64,000 bases of DNA from Pseudokineococcus lusitanus (GCF_003751265.1 NZ_RJKN01000001.1:372001-436000); one strand, 5' to 3'. Positions 51,665 through 61,113 are shown, counted from the stretch's first letter. Numbers and translations are program-made. Notes: generated by a model from the letters alone, not told the origin.

Positions 51665-54430
51665 GTGGCAGCAGGCAAGAACGCGATGCCCGGCCAGATC
51701 CCGGACGTCGACCCGGAGGAGACCGCCGAGTGGCTCGACTCCTTCGACGGCGCGGTCGAGGAGCGCGGTCGCACCCGGGCGCGCCACCTCATGCTCGCCC
51801 TGCAGCAGCGGGCCGCCGAGCGCGGCGTGGGCCTGCCCGTGCCCACGACGACGGACTACGTCAACACGATCGTCCCCGAGGAGGAGCCCTGGTTCCCCGG
51901 TGACGAGGAGGTCGAGCGCCGCTACCGCGCGTGGCTGCGCTGGAACGCCGCCATCACGGTGCACCGCGCCCAGCGCCCCGAGATCTCCGTCGGCGGCCAC
52001 ATCTCCAGCTACGCCTCCTCGGCGACGCTGTACGAGGTCGGCTTCAACCACTTCTTCAAGGGCCACGACGGCGGCACGCCGGACCAGGTCTACATCCAGG
52101 GCCACGCCTCCCCCGGCGTCTACGCCCGCGCCTTCCTCGAGGGCCGGCTCTCCGAGACCGACCTCGACGGCTTCCGCCAGGAGCTGACGGCCAAGGGCCG
52201 TGGGCTGCCGAGCTACCCGCACCCGCGCCTCATGAAGGACTTCTGGGAGTTCCCCACGGTGTCCATGGGGCTCGGCCCGATGAACGCCATCTACCAGGCG
52301 CAGTCGAACAAGTACCTCACCGCGCGCGGCATCAAGGACGTCGCCGCGAGCCACGTCTGGGCCTTCCTCGGCGACGGCGAGATGGACGAGCCGGAGAGCC
52401 GCGGCCTCCTGCAGGTGGCGGCCAACGAGGGCCTCGACAACCTCACCTTCGTCGTCAACTGCAACCTCCAGCGCCTCGACGGCCCGGTGCGCGGCAACGG
52501 CAAGATCGTCCAGGAGCTCGAGTCCTTCTTCCGGGGCGCGGGCTGGAACGTCATCAAGGTCCTCTGGGGCCGCGAGTGGGACCCGTTGCTGGCGGCCGAC
52601 CGCGACGGCGCCCTGGTCCAGGTCATGAACCAGACGCTGGACGGCGACTACCAGACCTTCAAGGCCGAGTCGGGCGCCTACGTCCGCGAGCACTTCTTCG
52701 GCCAGGACCCGCGCACCCGCAAGCTGGTCGAGGGCTACACCGACGACCAGGTGTGGGGCCTCAAGCGCGGCGGGCACGACTACCGCAAGGTCTACGCGGC
52801 GTACAAGGCCGCTGTGGAGCACCAGGGCCAGCCGACCGTCATCCTCGCGAAGACCGTCAAGGGCTACGGGCTCGGCTCCCACTTCGAGGCGCGCAACGCG
52901 ACGCACCAGATGAAGAAGCTGACGATGGAGGACCTCAAGGCCTTCCGCGACAGCCTCCGCATCCCCATCACGGACAAGCAGCTCGAGGCGGACCTCTACC
53001 ACCCGCCCTACTACCACCCGGGCGAGGACGCCGAGGAGATCCGCTACCTCCGCGAGCGGCGCCAGAAGCTCGGCGGCGCCCTCCCCTCCCGCCGGACGAC
53101 GCCGCACACGCGCATCGAGATGCCGGGCGACGACGCCTACAAGGTGGTCAAGCGCGGGTCGGGCAAGCAGACGATCGCCACGACGATGGCCTTCGTCCGC
53201 CTGCTGAAGGACCTCATGCGGGACAAGGAGCTCGGCCGCCGCGTCGTGCCGATCATCCCGGACGAGGCGCGCACCTTCGGCATGGACTCGTTCTTCCCGA
53301 CCGCGAAGATCTACAACCCCAAGGGCCAGAAGTACCAGTCGGTCGACCGCGAGCTCATGCTGAGCTACAAGGAGTCCGAGTCCGGCCAGATCCTCCACGT
53401 CGGCATCAACGAGGCCGGCTCGGTCGCGGCCTTCACGGCCGCGGGGACCTCGTACGCCACGCACGGCGAGGCGCTCATCCCGGTCTACGTCTTCTACTCG
53501 ATGTTCGGCTTCCAGCGCACGGGCGACAGCCTGTGGGCGGCGGGCGACCAGATGGCCCGGGGCTTCCTCCTCGGCGCCACCGCCGGACGGACGACGCTGA
53601 CCGGCGAGGGCCTGCAGCACGCGGACGGCCACTCGCCGCTGCTCGCCTCGACCAACCCGGCGGTCGTCTCCTACGACCCCGCCTACGGCTACGAGATCGG
53701 CCACATCGTCCGGGCCGGCCTCGAGCGCATGTACGGCGACGGCCCGCAGGGCACCGACGCGGCCGGCCACGACGTCGACCCGAACGTCATGTACTACGTG
53801 ACCGTCTACAACGAGCCCATGGTCCAGCCGGCCGAGCCGGAGGACGTGGACGCCGAGGGCATCGTCCGCGGCATGCACCTCGTCTCGGCCGGGCACGAGG
53901 GCGACCGCCCGCGAGTGCAGCTCCTCGCCTCCGGCGTCGGCGTGCCGTGGGCGCTCGAGGCGCAGGAGCTCCTCGGCACGGAGTTCGGCGTCGACGCCGA
54001 CGTCTGGTCGGTGACGTCGTGGGGCGAGCTGCGCCGTGACGCGCTGGCCTGCGACGCCTGGGCCTTCGAGCGGCCCGGCGCCGCGGCCGACGAGGCGCCG
54101 GTCCCGTACGTCACGCAGCGCCTGCAGGGCCGCCGCGGCCCCGTCGTCGCCGTGAGCGACTACATGCGCTCCGTCCAGGAGCAGATCCGCCCGTGGGTGC
54201 CCGGCGGCGACTACACCGCCCTCGGCACGGACGGCTTCGGCCTCTCCGACACCCGCGCGGCGACCCGTCGCCACTTCCGGGTCGACGGCCCGTCGACGGC
54301 CTACGCCGCCCTGCGGCGCCTCGCTGCGCTCGGCGAGGTCGACGCGGACGCGCCGAGGCGGGCGTACGACCTGTGGAGGATCGACGACGCGAGCGCGGGC
54401 ACGTCGGGCTCCGCGGGCGGGGACGCCTGA
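51665..54430 (+). CDS. aceE: Pyruvate dehydrogenase E1 component, homodimeric AceE
   Basis: ThDP-dependent decarboxylation of pyruvate and transfer of acetyl to lipoyl-E2 (SucB). 921 residues. ThDP/Mg2+ motif [10 protein letters not shown] ... [16 protein letters not shown], substrate His in the [13 protein letters not shown] region, and the transketolase-like half with [17 protein letters not shown] and GFQRTGDS. This is the single-chain (alpha2) actinobacterial and proteobacterial type. GTG at 51665 follows GGAGA. Ends in a 22-bp terminator. The matching E2/E3 genes are at 3.7-7.2 kb and fatty-acid genes follow downstream, placing acetyl-CoA supply beside its use. Confidence 0.96.
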   Translation: MAAGKNAMPGQIPDVDPEETAEWLDSFDGAVEERGRTRARHLMLALQQRAAERGVGLPVPTTTDYVNTIVPEEEPWFPGDEEVERRYRAWLRWNAAITVHRAQRPEISVGGHISSYASSATLYEVGFNHFFKGHDGGTPDQVYIQGHASPGVYARAFLEGRLSETDLDGFRQELTAKGRGLPSYPHPRLMKDFWEFPTVSMGLGPMNAIYQAQSNKYLTARGIKDVAASHVWAFLGDGEMDEPESRGLLQVAANEGLDNLTFVVNCNLQRLDGPVRGNGKIVQELESFFRGAGWNVIKVLWGREWDPLLAADRDGALVQVMNQTLDGDYQTFKAESGAYVREHFFGQDPRTRKLVEGYTDDQVWGLKRGGHDYRKVYAAYKAAVEHQGQPTVILAKTVKGYGLGSHFEARNATHQMKKLTMEDLKAFRDSLRIPITDKQLEADLYHPPYYHPGEDAEEIRYLRERRQKLGGALPSRRTTPHTRIEMPGDDAYKVVKRGSGKQTIATTMAFVRLLKDLMRDKELGRRVVPIIPDEARTFGMDSFFPTAKIYNPKGQKYQSVDRELMLSYKESESGQILHVGINEAGSVAAFTAAGTSYATHGEALIPVYVFYSMFGFQRTGDSLWAAGDQMARGFLLGATAGRTTLTGEGLQHADGHSPLLASTNPAVVSYDPAYGYEIGHIVRAGLERMYGDGPQGTDAAGHDVDPNVMYYVTVYNEPMVQPAEPEDVDAEGIVRGMHLVSAGHEGDRPRVQLLASGVGVPWALEAQELLGTEFGVDADVWSVTSWGELRRDALACDAWAFERPGAAADEAPVPYVTQRLQGRRGPVVAVSDYMRSVQEQIRPWVPGGDYTALGTDGFGLSDTRAATRRHFRVDGPSTAYAALRRLAALGEVDADAPRRAYDLWRIDDASAGTSGSAGGDA

Positions 54431-54441
54431 CCGGTCCCCCC

Positions 54442-54489
54442 GACGACGGACGGGCGGCCACCCCTCGGGGTGGCCGCCCGTCCGTCGTC
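54442..54489. terminator. 22-bp bidirectional terminator after aceE
   Basis: Perfect 22-bp stem (54442-54463 with 54468-54489) and 4-nt loop, between convergent aceE and the minus-strand hypothetical gene. Confidence 0.85.
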
Positions 54490-54547
54490 CCGGCCCGGGG
54501 CCGGCGAGGTGCGGTGCCGCGGTGACGGGCGCGGCGGCCCGTACGGC

Positions 54548-55279
54548 TCAGGCGCGCGGGCCGCGCTCGGCGCCCGCGATGACGCGCTCGAGCTCGGCCC
54601 GCACCTGCTCGACCCGGTCGTGGTCGGCGGCGTCGGCCTTGCTGTCCTGGAGCACCTGCAGGTGACGGCGGGCCTCGCCCACGCGCCCCGCCTCGACGGC
54701 CGCGTGCACGAGCTGCACCCCGGCGTCGACGCGGTGGTCGCGCGGGCGCCAGTGACCGACGCCCAGGCCGAGCGCGTCGCCCGGCATGCCGGCCTCGCGC
54801 AGGACGGCGATGCCCTCGGTCAGGGCGCGGCCCGAGGGGTCGCGCTCCGCCGCGGTCGACAGGCGCCGCATCGCGCCGTCGTGGTCGTCGCGCAGGGAGA
54901 GCCGGCCGAGCTCCAGCAGCGGGTACCAGGCGCGGCTGCTGCCGGCCATCTCCTCCGCCAGGGCCCACACGGCGTCGTCCTCGGCCCGGGCGGGCGCGTC
55001 CTCGGCGTGGTTCTCGGACGCGCGGCGGCGGACGATGCCGGCCAGCTCGACGAAGGCGGGCTCGTCGTTCGGGTCCTCGTGCAGCCGGTCGCGCAGGGCC
55101 TGCTCGCGGCGGTCGTCGGGGTGGCCGTGGCCGGAGGCGCGACGCGCCGCGTGGCCGGCGCGGGCCGGCGAGGTCGTGGCGGTTCCGCCCGGGGCGGTGG
55201 AGGAGGCGGGGGCCTCGGGGTCGGGAGCGCCGGGAGCACTGCCGCCGACCCGTCGACGCAGCTTGTCGAGCAGGCTCAT
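54548..55279 (-). CDS. Actinobacterial TPR-like hypothetical protein
   Basis: 243 residues. Begins MSLLDKLRRRVGG, then a ~45-residue low-complexity linker, then helical pairs with TPR-like spacing: DPNDEPAFVELAGIVRRRA, AVWALAEEMAGSSRAWYPLLELGRLSL, DGAMRRLSTAAERDP, LVHAAVEAGRVGEARRHLQVLQ. No membrane segment or catalytic residue is evident. I recognise it only as a conserved actinobacterial protein; role unknown. ATG at 55279. Confidence 0.7.
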   Translation of the reverse strand: MSLLDKLRRRVGGSAPGAPDPEAPASSTAPGGTATTSPARAGHAARRASGHGHPDDRREQALRDRLHEDPNDEPAFVELAGIVRRRASENHAEDAPARAEDDAVWALAEEMAGSSRAWYPLLELGRLSLRDDHDGAMRRLSTAAERDPSGRALTEGIAVLREAGMPGDALGLGVGHWRPRDHRVDAGVQLVHAAVEAGRVGEARRHLQVLQDSKADAADHDRVEQVRAELERVIAGAERGPRA

Positions 55280-55483
55280 GCGGTCCTTCCGTCAAGGGGG
55301 CGGACCGCGCCGTCGTGCTTCGCGCAAGACCTCCGGACGCTTCGACCATAGCGCCCGCCCCCCGGGCCAGCACGCCCCACGAGAGGCCCCCGGCGGCCCT
55401 CCTCGGGCTGGTCGGACGACGGCTCGGGCCGGCTCCCGGCCGCGGGGGCCGCGGGCCGGGAGCGCCTCCGTACGATCCGCCGC

Positions 55484-56779
55484 ATGGAGCCGACGACCCG
55501 CGCCGCCCGTCGCGCGCGGCGGGTCGAGCCCACCGCCGACGACCTCGCGCGGCTGCGGGCCGCGACCGGCCTGCTGTCCACCGCCGCCCTGCGCCACCTC
55601 GACGAGGCCCTCCCCTGGTACTCGTCCATGCCCGCGCAGGACCGCTCGTGGGTCGGGCTGGTCGCGCAGGCCGGCATCGGCGCCTTCGTCACCTGGTACA
55701 GCCACCCCGACGCGCCCCTCACCGTGACGGCGGACGTCTTCGGGTCGGCGCCGCGCGAGCTGACGCGCGCCGTGACGCTGGCGCAGACCCTGGAGCTGGT
55801 GCGCGCGGCCGTCGACGTCGTCGAGGACCACGTCGACGTCGTCGCCGCCCCAGGGCGCGAGCAGCACCTCCGCGAGGCCGTCCTGCGCTACTCCCGGGAG
55901 GTCGCCTTCGCGGCGGCCGAGCTCTACGCGGGCGCCGCCGAGGCCCGCGGCGCGTGGGACGCCCGGCTCGAGGCCCTCGTCGTCGACGCGGTCGTCCGCG
56001 GCGACGTCGACGACGCCGTCCGCTCCCGCGTCGCCGCGCTGGGCTGGGGACGGCCCGCCGCGGTGGCCGTCGTCGTCGGCTCCGCCCCGGCGGGCGACCC
56101 CGAGGACGTCGTCCACCGGCTGCGGCGGGCGGCCCGCTCCGCCGCGGACGACGCCGTCGTCGGCCTCCAGGGCGAGCGGCTCGTCGTCGTCCTCGGCGTC
56201 TCCCCCCGGCCCGACGACGACGGCGCGCAGCCCGCGACGGACGCCGGGCTCGACCCCCGGTCGGTCGACCTCCGGCGTGCGACGACGGCGCTGGCCCGCC
56301 ACTTCGGCCCCGGACCCGTCGTCGTCGGCCCCGCCGTCGCGGACCTCGAGCACGCCGGCACGTCCAGCCGCGCCGCGCTCTCCGGCCTCGCCGCGGCCCG
56401 CGCCTGGCCCGCGGCCCCGCGGCCCGTCCTCGCGGACGAGCTGTGGCCGGAGCGGGTGCTGGCCGGCGACGTCCGTGCGCGCCGCGCCCTGCTCGACGTC
56501 GTCCACCGCCCCCTCGCCGACGCGGGAGGAGCGCTGGCGCAGACGGTCTCGACGTACCTGGAGACCGGGCGGTCGGTGGAGGCCACCGCCCGCCTGCTCT
56601 TCGTGCACCCCAACACCGTGCGCTACCGGCTGCGGAAGGCCCTCGACGTCACCGGGTGGGACGCGACGAGCCCGCGCGACGCGCTCGTCCTGCAGGTCGC
56701 CCTCGTCGTCGGCGCCCTCGCGGACGGGCCACCACGGCCGACCGGCGCGGCCGGGAACGGCGGGAGGCCCTCCGGCTGA
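55484..56779 (+). CDS. fasR: FasR-like PucR family regulator of fatty-acid synthesis
   Basis: 431 residues. N-terminal part with a conserved DEALPWYSSMPAQDRSWVGLVAQAGI segment, a central CdaR/GGDEF-like region (about 180-330), and a C-terminal PucR helix-turn-helix (TVSTYLETGRSVEATARLLFVHPNTVRYRLRKALDVTG). In Streptomyces coelicolor the gene at this position, FasR (SCO2386), activates the fabD-fabH-acpP-fabF operon that follows, so the same role is inferred here. ATG at 55484 lies 7 nt after TACGAT (55471-55476), leaderless. The operon it probably controls starts 247 bp downstream, past the palindrome at 56942-56960. Confidence 0.85.
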   Translation: MEPTTRAARRARRVEPTADDLARLRAATGLLSTAALRHLDEALPWYSSMPAQDRSWVGLVAQAGIGAFVTWYSHPDAPLTVTADVFGSAPRELTRAVTLAQTLELVRAAVDVVEDHVDVVAAPGREQHLREAVLRYSREVAFAAAELYAGAAEARGAWDARLEALVVDAVVRGDVDDAVRSRVAALGWGRPAAVAVVVGSAPAGDPEDVVHRLRRAARSAADDAVVGLQGERLVVVLGVSPRPDDDGAQPATDAGLDPRSVDLRRATTALARHFGPGPVVVGPAVADLEHAGTSSRAALSGLAAARAWPAAPRPVLADELWPERVLAGDVRARRALLDVVHRPLADAGGALAQTVSTYLETGRSVEATARLLFVHPNTVRYRLRKALDVTGWDATSPRDALVLQVALVVGALADGPPRPTGAAGNGGRPSG

Positions 56780-56941
56780 GGCCGTCCCGACCCGGAGCGG
56801 GGAGGGTGCCGAACCCGCCCGACGGCCGACCGGCCCCTGTCGGCGGACCCACGGGCTGTCACACCTGCCACATCCGGCGCACGACGGCCCACCGACCGGC
56901 CGCAGGGGCGTCACGCCACGGACACCGCACCGTCGTCCGCC

Positions 56942-56960
56942 GTTGTAGGACTCCCACAAC
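56942..56960. promoter_or_regulatory. Palindromic operator upstream of fabD (candidate FasR site)
   Basis: GTTGTAGGA-C-TCCCACAAC, a 19-bp near-perfect palindrome (one mismatched pair), AT-rich against the background and 67 bp before the fabD start. It lies between fasR and its expected target operon. Site identity is inferred from position and symmetry. Confidence 0.6.
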
Positions 56961-57026
56961 GTCGACCCCTCGCTGCTGTGCCTGCCCGCACCGCCTCGGC
57001 CCCTCCGCCGGGAGCAAGGTCGCTGG

Positions 57027-57977
57027 GTGCTCGTCATCACGTGCCCCGGGCAGGGGTCCCAGAAGCCCGGCTTCCTCGCCCCCTGGCTCGAGGTCCCCGG
57101 CGTCGCCGACCACCTCCACTGGCTGTCCGCCGTGACCGGCCTCGACCTCGAGGCCCACGGCACCACCTCCGACGCGGAGACCATCCGCGACACCGCCGTC
57201 GCGCAGCCCCTCATCGTGGCCAGCGGCCTCGTGGCGCTGCGGGCGCTGACGGACGGCACGGACGACCTCGACCTCGTCGGGGCCCTGGCCGGCCACAGCG
57301 TCGGCGAGATCACCGCCGCCGCCGCGGCCGGGGTCCTCTCCGAGGAGCAGGCGGCCGTCCTCGTCCGCGAGCGGGGCCGCGCCATGGCGGCCGCGGCCGC
57401 CGCCACGCCCACCGGCATGAGCGCCGTCGTCGGCGGCGACCCCGAGGACGTGGCCGCGGTGCTCGCGCGCCACGGCCTCGTCGCGGCCAACGCCAACGGC
57501 GCGGGCCAGGTGGTCGCCGCCGGCACGACCGAGCAGCTCGAGGCCCTCCGGGCCGACGGCCCCGCCCGCGCCCGCGTCATCCCGCTGCAGGTCGCCGGCG
57601 CCTTCCACACCGAGCACATGGCGCCGGCCGTCCCCGCCCTGGCCCGGCTGGCCGGCGCCGTCGCCCCGCGCGACCCGCGCGTGCCGGTCGTCTCCAACGC
57701 CGACGGGACGGTCGTCGCGGACGGCCGCGAGGTGCTGGACCGGCTCGTGCGCCAGGTGGCGCGCCCGGTGCGCTGGGACCTCTGCGCGGAGACCTTCGCC
57801 GACATGGGCGTCACCGGCCTGCTCGAGGTGCCGCCCGCCGGCACGCTGGCCAACCTCGCCAAGCGGTCGCTGCCGGGCGTCGAGACCTTCGCCCTCACCA
57901 CGCCCGACCAGCTGGACGACGCGCGCGCCTTCGTCGCCCGCCACGGCGAGCGGCGCACCTCGGGCGGTGCCGCGTGA
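57027..57977 (+). CDS. fabD: Malonyl-CoA:ACP transacylase FabD
   Basis: Loads malonyl from CoA onto AcpP. 316 residues. N-terminal CPGQGSQKPG (oxyanion), nucleophile Ser91 in GHSVGE, catalytic His in GAFHTEHM, and LEVPPAGTLANLAKR at the end. GTG at 57027 follows GGGAGCAAGG. Overlaps fabH by GTGA. First gene of fabD-fabH-acpP-fabF, all on one strand with FasR upstream. Confidence 0.95.
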   Translation: MLVITCPGQGSQKPGFLAPWLEVPGVADHLHWLSAVTGLDLEAHGTTSDAETIRDTAVAQPLIVASGLVALRALTDGTDDLDLVGALAGHSVGEITAAAAAGVLSEEQAAVLVRERGRAMAAAAAATPTGMSAVVGGDPEDVAAVLARHGLVAANANGAGQVVAAGTTEQLEALRADGPARARVIPLQVAGAFHTEHMAPAVPALARLAGAVAPRDPRVPVVSNADGTVVADGREVLDRLVRQVARPVRWDLCAETFADMGVTGLLEVPPAGTLANLAKRSLPGVETFALTTPDQLDDARAFVARHGERRTSGGAA

Positions 57978-59044
57978 GCGCTGACGCCGTGGGCACCAGC
58001 GGCACCGGCGGGGCGACCCCGCCGCGCCGCGAGCGCCCCACGCTGGCGACCCGCCGCGGCCCCGAGCACGCGCGGATCATGGGCGTCGGCGCCTGGCGGC
58101 CGACGCGTGTGGTCACCAACGCCGAGGTCTGCGAGCACATCGACTCCACCGACGAGTGGATCCGCCAGCGCACGGGCATCGAGTCCCGCGGGTGGGCGGA
58201 CGCGGAGACGTCGGTGATCGACATGTCGGTGCACGCCGGCGCCGAGGCCCTCGCCGCGGCGGGCGTGGACGCGTCCTCGATCGGCGCCGTCATCGTCGCG
58301 ACGGTGTCCCACCCCTACCAGACCCCGGCCGCCGCGACGCAGGTCGCGGACCGCCTCGGCGCGACACCCGCCGCCGCGTGGGACATCTCGGCGGGGTGCG
58401 CGGCCTTCTGCCACGCCCTCGCGCAGGCCGCCGACCTCGTGCGCGGCGGCACCGCCGAGCACGTGCTCGTCGTCGGCGTCGACAAGCTGAGCGACTTCAC
58501 CGACCTCACCGACCGCTCGACGGCGTTCCTCTTCGCCGACGGCGCGGGCGCCGTCGTCGTCGGACCCTCCGACACGCCGGCCATCGCGCCGACGGTCTGG
58601 GGCTCCGACGGCTCGATGTGGGACGTCATCAAGACCCGCACCTCCTGGCTGGAGCACCGCGGCGTCACCGACCCCGCGGCCGTCGAGTGGCCGGCGCTGC
58701 AGCAGGAGGGCCAGAAGGTCTTCCGCTGGGCCGTCTTCGCCATGGCGCCGCTCGCGCTGCGGGCCATCGAGGCGGCGGGCCTGACGCCGGACGACCTCGA
58801 CGCCTTCATCCCGCACCAGGCCAACATGCGGATCATCGACAAGCTCGCCTCGCAGGTGGGCCTGCCGGATCACGTGGCGATCGCCCGGGACATCCGCACG
58901 ACGGGGAACACCTCCGCCGCGTCGGTCCCCCTGGCGATGCACCGCATGCTCGCCGAGGGCCAGGCGGCCTCGGGCGGCTACGCGCTGCTCGTCGGCTTCG
59001 GCGCCGGCCTGTCCTACGCCGCCCAGGTGGTCGTGCTGCCGTGA
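57974..59044 (+). CDS. fabH: 3-oxoacyl-ACP synthase III FabH
   Basis: Starts fatty-acid chains by condensing an acyl-CoA with malonyl-ACP. 356 residues, ~30 longer at the N-terminus than E. coli FabH (basic Thr/Arg-rich extension). Cys142 in DISAGCAAF, His in IPHQANMRI and Asn in TGNTSAAS form the catalytic triad. Extension STDEWIRQRTGIESR is the substrate loop. GTG at 57974 overlaps the fabD stop. Followed by 136 bp with two hairpins before acpP. Actinobacterial FabH often uses branched-chain starters. Confidence 0.95.
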   Translation: MSADAVGTSGTGGATPPRRERPTLATRRGPEHARIMGVGAWRPTRVVTNAEVCEHIDSTDEWIRQRTGIESRGWADAETSVIDMSVHAGAEALAAAGVDASSIGAVIVATVSHPYQTPAAATQVADRLGATPAAAWDISAGCAAFCHALAQAADLVRGGTAEHVLVVGVDKLSDFTDLTDRSTAFLFADGAGAVVVGPSDTPAIAPTVWGSDGSMWDVIKTRTSWLEHRGVTDPAAVEWPALQQEGQKVFRWAVFAMAPLALRAIEAAGLTPDDLDAFIPHQANMRIIDKLASQVGLPDHVAIARDIRTTGNTSAASVPLAMHRMLAEGQAASGGYALLVGFGAGLSYAAQVVVLP

Positions 59045-59080
59045 CCGCCGCCGGCCGCCGCTGAGACGGCTCCCAGACCT

Positions 59081-59100
59081 CCCGCCGCCACCGCGGCGGG
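59081..59100 (+). other. Intercistronic hairpin between fabH and acpP
   Basis: CCCGCCGC (59081-59088) pairs with GCGGCGGG (59093-59100) with a 4-nt loop; a second 6-bp GCCGGC hairpin follows at about 59105-59122. Probably an mRNA processing or stability element, since acpP is normally the most abundant product. Confidence 0.45.
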
Positions 59101-59180
59101 ACCCGCCGGCCCCGCGGCCGGCACCCCCGACCGAGCACCACCCGAGGGCGCGCACCGCGCGCCGGACACGAGGAGCACCC

Positions 59181-59429
59181 ATGGCCCAGAGCGAGAACGA
59201 GATCCTCGACGGCATCGCCGAGCTCGTCAACGAGGAGACCGGCCTCCCCAAGGAGTCCGTCGAGATGGACAAGTCCTTCACCGACGACCTCGACATCGAC
59301 TCGCTGTCGATGACGTCGATCGTCGTCCACGCCGAGGAGAAGTTCGGCGTGACGATCCCCGACGAGGACAGCAAGAACCTCCGCACGGTGCGCGACGTCG
59401 TCGCCTACATCCAGCAGGCCCAGGGCTGA
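59181..59429 (+). CDS. acpP: Acyl carrier protein
   Basis: 82 residues, acidic. 4'-phosphopantetheine site Ser41 in DLDIDSLSM. Helices 2 and 3 (SLSMTSIVVHAEEKFGVTIPDED) give the usual fold. Carries acyl chains for FabD, FabH, FabF, and also supplies octanoyl-ACP for LipB. ATG at 59181 with GAGGAG 7 nt upstream, the strongest ribosome site in this operon. Hairpins on both sides. Confidence 0.96.
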   Translation: MAQSENEILDGIAELVNEETGLPKESVEMDKSFTDDLDIDSLSMTSIVVHAEEKFGVTIPDEDSKNLRTVRDVVAYIQQAQG

Positions 59430-59501
59430 CCAGCCCTCCGCTGCCCGTCCGGGGCAGCACCTCGGCGCCGTCCGCGCGCTGACCAGCGCGAGGACGCGCC
59501 G

Positions 59502-59534
59502 GGCCCGGCCCGGGCTCCCCGCCCGGGCCGGGCC
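59502..59534 (+). other. Intercistronic hairpin between acpP and fabF
   Basis: Perfect 14-bp stem (59502-59515 with 59521-59534), TCCCC loop, 73 nt after the acpP stop and 50 nt before fabF. A partial terminator or RNase-stop here would raise acpP relative to fabF. Confidence 0.6.
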
Positions 59535-59584
59535 GTCCTGCACACCCGGCACCACCCCCGCACCTCCCCCGAGGAAGGCACGCC

Positions 59585-60877
59585 ATGACCGACCAGACCT
59601 CGACCGCCACGCACGGCCGGGCGACCACCCGCGAGGTCGTCGTCACCGGCATGGGTGCCACGACGCCCCTCGGCGGGGACGTGCCCAGCACCTGGGAGGC
59701 CGCCCTCGCCGGCCGCTCCGGCGCCCGGCCGCTGACGATGCCCTTCGTCGAGGAGCTCAAGCTCCCCGTGACGTTCGGCGGCACGCTCGCCGTCCCGGCC
59801 GCCGACGTGCTGCCCCGGCACGAGATGAAGCGGCTCGACCCGTCCGCGCAGTACGCGCTGGTCGCCGGTCGCGAGGCCTGGGCCCAGGCGGGCTCCCCCG
59901 AGGTCGAGGGCGAGCGCCTGGGCTGCGTCGTCGCCACCGGCATCGGCGGCGTGACGACCCTCATCACCGCGTACGACGTGCTGAAGGAGAAGGGCCCCCG
60001 GCGGGTCCTGCCCCTCACCGTCCCGATGCTCATGCCGAACGGCGCCGCCGGCGCCCTCGCCATCGAGTTCGGGGCGCAGGCGGGCGCGCACAGCCCCGCC
60101 TCGGCCTGCGCCTCCGGCGCCGAGGCCATCGCCTACGGCGCGGAGATGATCCGGACCGGCCGCGCCGACGTCGTCATCGCCGGCGGCACCGAGGCCGCCA
60201 TCCTCGCGCTGCCCATCGCGGCCTTCGCGTCGATGCACGCCCTCTCCACGCGCAACGACACCCCCGAGACCGCCTCCCGCCCCTACGACGTCACGCGCGA
60301 CGGCTTCGTCCTCGCCGAGGGCGCGGGCGTCGTCGTCCTCGAGGCGGCCGAGCACGCCGCCGCCCGCGGGGCGTCCGTGCTCGGTGTCGTGGCCGGCGCG
60401 GGCATCACCTCCGACGCCCACCACATCGCCGCCCCGGACCCCGAGGGCCTCGGCGCCACCCGGGCGGTGCGGGCCGCGCTGCAGCAGGCCGGCGCCCAGC
60501 CGTCGGACGTCGTCCACGTCAACGCCCACGCCACGTCGACGCCCGTCGGCGACGTCGCCGAGGTCGTCGCCCTGCGCGCCTCGCTCGGCAGCGACCTCGA
60601 CCGGGTGTGCGTCTCGGCGACCAAGTCGATGACCGGGCACCTGCTCGGCGGCGCCGGCGCGCTCGAGACGATCTTCTGCCTCAAGGCGCTGGCCGAGGGC
60701 GTGGCCCCGCCCACCATCAACGTCACCGAGCTCGACCCGCAGGTCGACCTCGACGTCGTCCTCGACGAGCCGCGCGTCATGGTCACGGGCCCGGACGCGA
60801 TCGCGCTCAACAACTCCTTCGGGTTCGGCGGCCACAACGCCGCCCTCGCCCTCACCGGCCCGCGCGGTACCGCGTGA
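59585..60877 (+). CDS. fabF: 3-oxoacyl-ACP synthase II FabF
   Basis: Elongation condensing enzyme. 430 residues. Catalytic Cys175 in PASACASGAEA, His in VNAHATSTPVGD and His in KSMTGHLLGGAGALE, plus NNSFGFGGHNAAL near the C-terminus. ATG at 59585 follows GAGGAAGG. Last gene of the fab operon, followed by a 20-bp terminator. No accC/accD genes lie near. Confidence 0.95.
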   Translation: MTDQTSTATHGRATTREVVVTGMGATTPLGGDVPSTWEAALAGRSGARPLTMPFVEELKLPVTFGGTLAVPAADVLPRHEMKRLDPSAQYALVAGREAWAQAGSPEVEGERLGCVVATGIGGVTTLITAYDVLKEKGPRRVLPLTVPMLMPNGAAGALAIEFGAQAGAHSPASACASGAEAIAYGAEMIRTGRADVVIAGGTEAAILALPIAAFASMHALSTRNDTPETASRPYDVTRDGFVLAEGAGVVVLEAAEHAAARGASVLGVVAGAGITSDAHHIAAPDPEGLGATRAVRAALQQAGAQPSDVVHVNAHATSTPVGDVAEVVALRASLGSDLDRVCVSATKSMTGHLLGGAGALETIFCLKALAEGVAPPTINVTELDPQVDLDVVLDEPRVMVTGPDAIALNNSFGFGGHNAALALTGPRGTA

Positions 60878-60882
60878 GCCAG

Positions 60883-60926
60883 GCCGCGCCCGGCGCCGTC
60901 GCGGTCGCGACGGCGCCGGGCGCGGC
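60883..60926 (+). terminator. 20-bp hairpin terminator after fabF
   Basis: Perfect 20-bp stem (60883-60902 with 60907-60926) and 4-nt loop, 5 nt after the fabF stop. It ends where the repeat array begins. Confidence 0.9.
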
Positions 60927-61020
60927 GCATCGGCGCCTTCCTGACGGCACCGGGCCCCACCCCCGGCACATCGGCGCCCTCTTGACGGGACCGGGCCCAC
61001 GCCCGGCACATCGGCGCCGT
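60927..61020. repeat. Tandem repeat array of ~41-bp period, related to the one at 35 kb
   Basis: CATCGGCGCC occurs at 60928, 60969 and 61009 (periods 41 and 40); the second and third copies start GGCACATCGGCGCC. The array fills the gap between the fabF terminator and the convergent DUF3145 gene. It shares the GGCAC-W-TCGGCGC core and the period with 35063-35184. Confidence 0.8.
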
Positions 61021-61113
61021 CCAGCCGTGGGTGCGCGCCTCAGGAGCAGGGGCGCCGCTGCACCGCCGGCTGACGCCTCTGCCGGCCCCCGGAGCGGTGG
61101 GCGGGAAGCCGCG

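Noticed and set aside
55292-59386. A minus-strand open frame of 1364 codons opposite fasR, fabD and fabH
   Set aside because: Its low-complexity Arg/Ala/Gly composition and the intact, motif-bearing genes on the other strand show that it is a GC-driven shadow.
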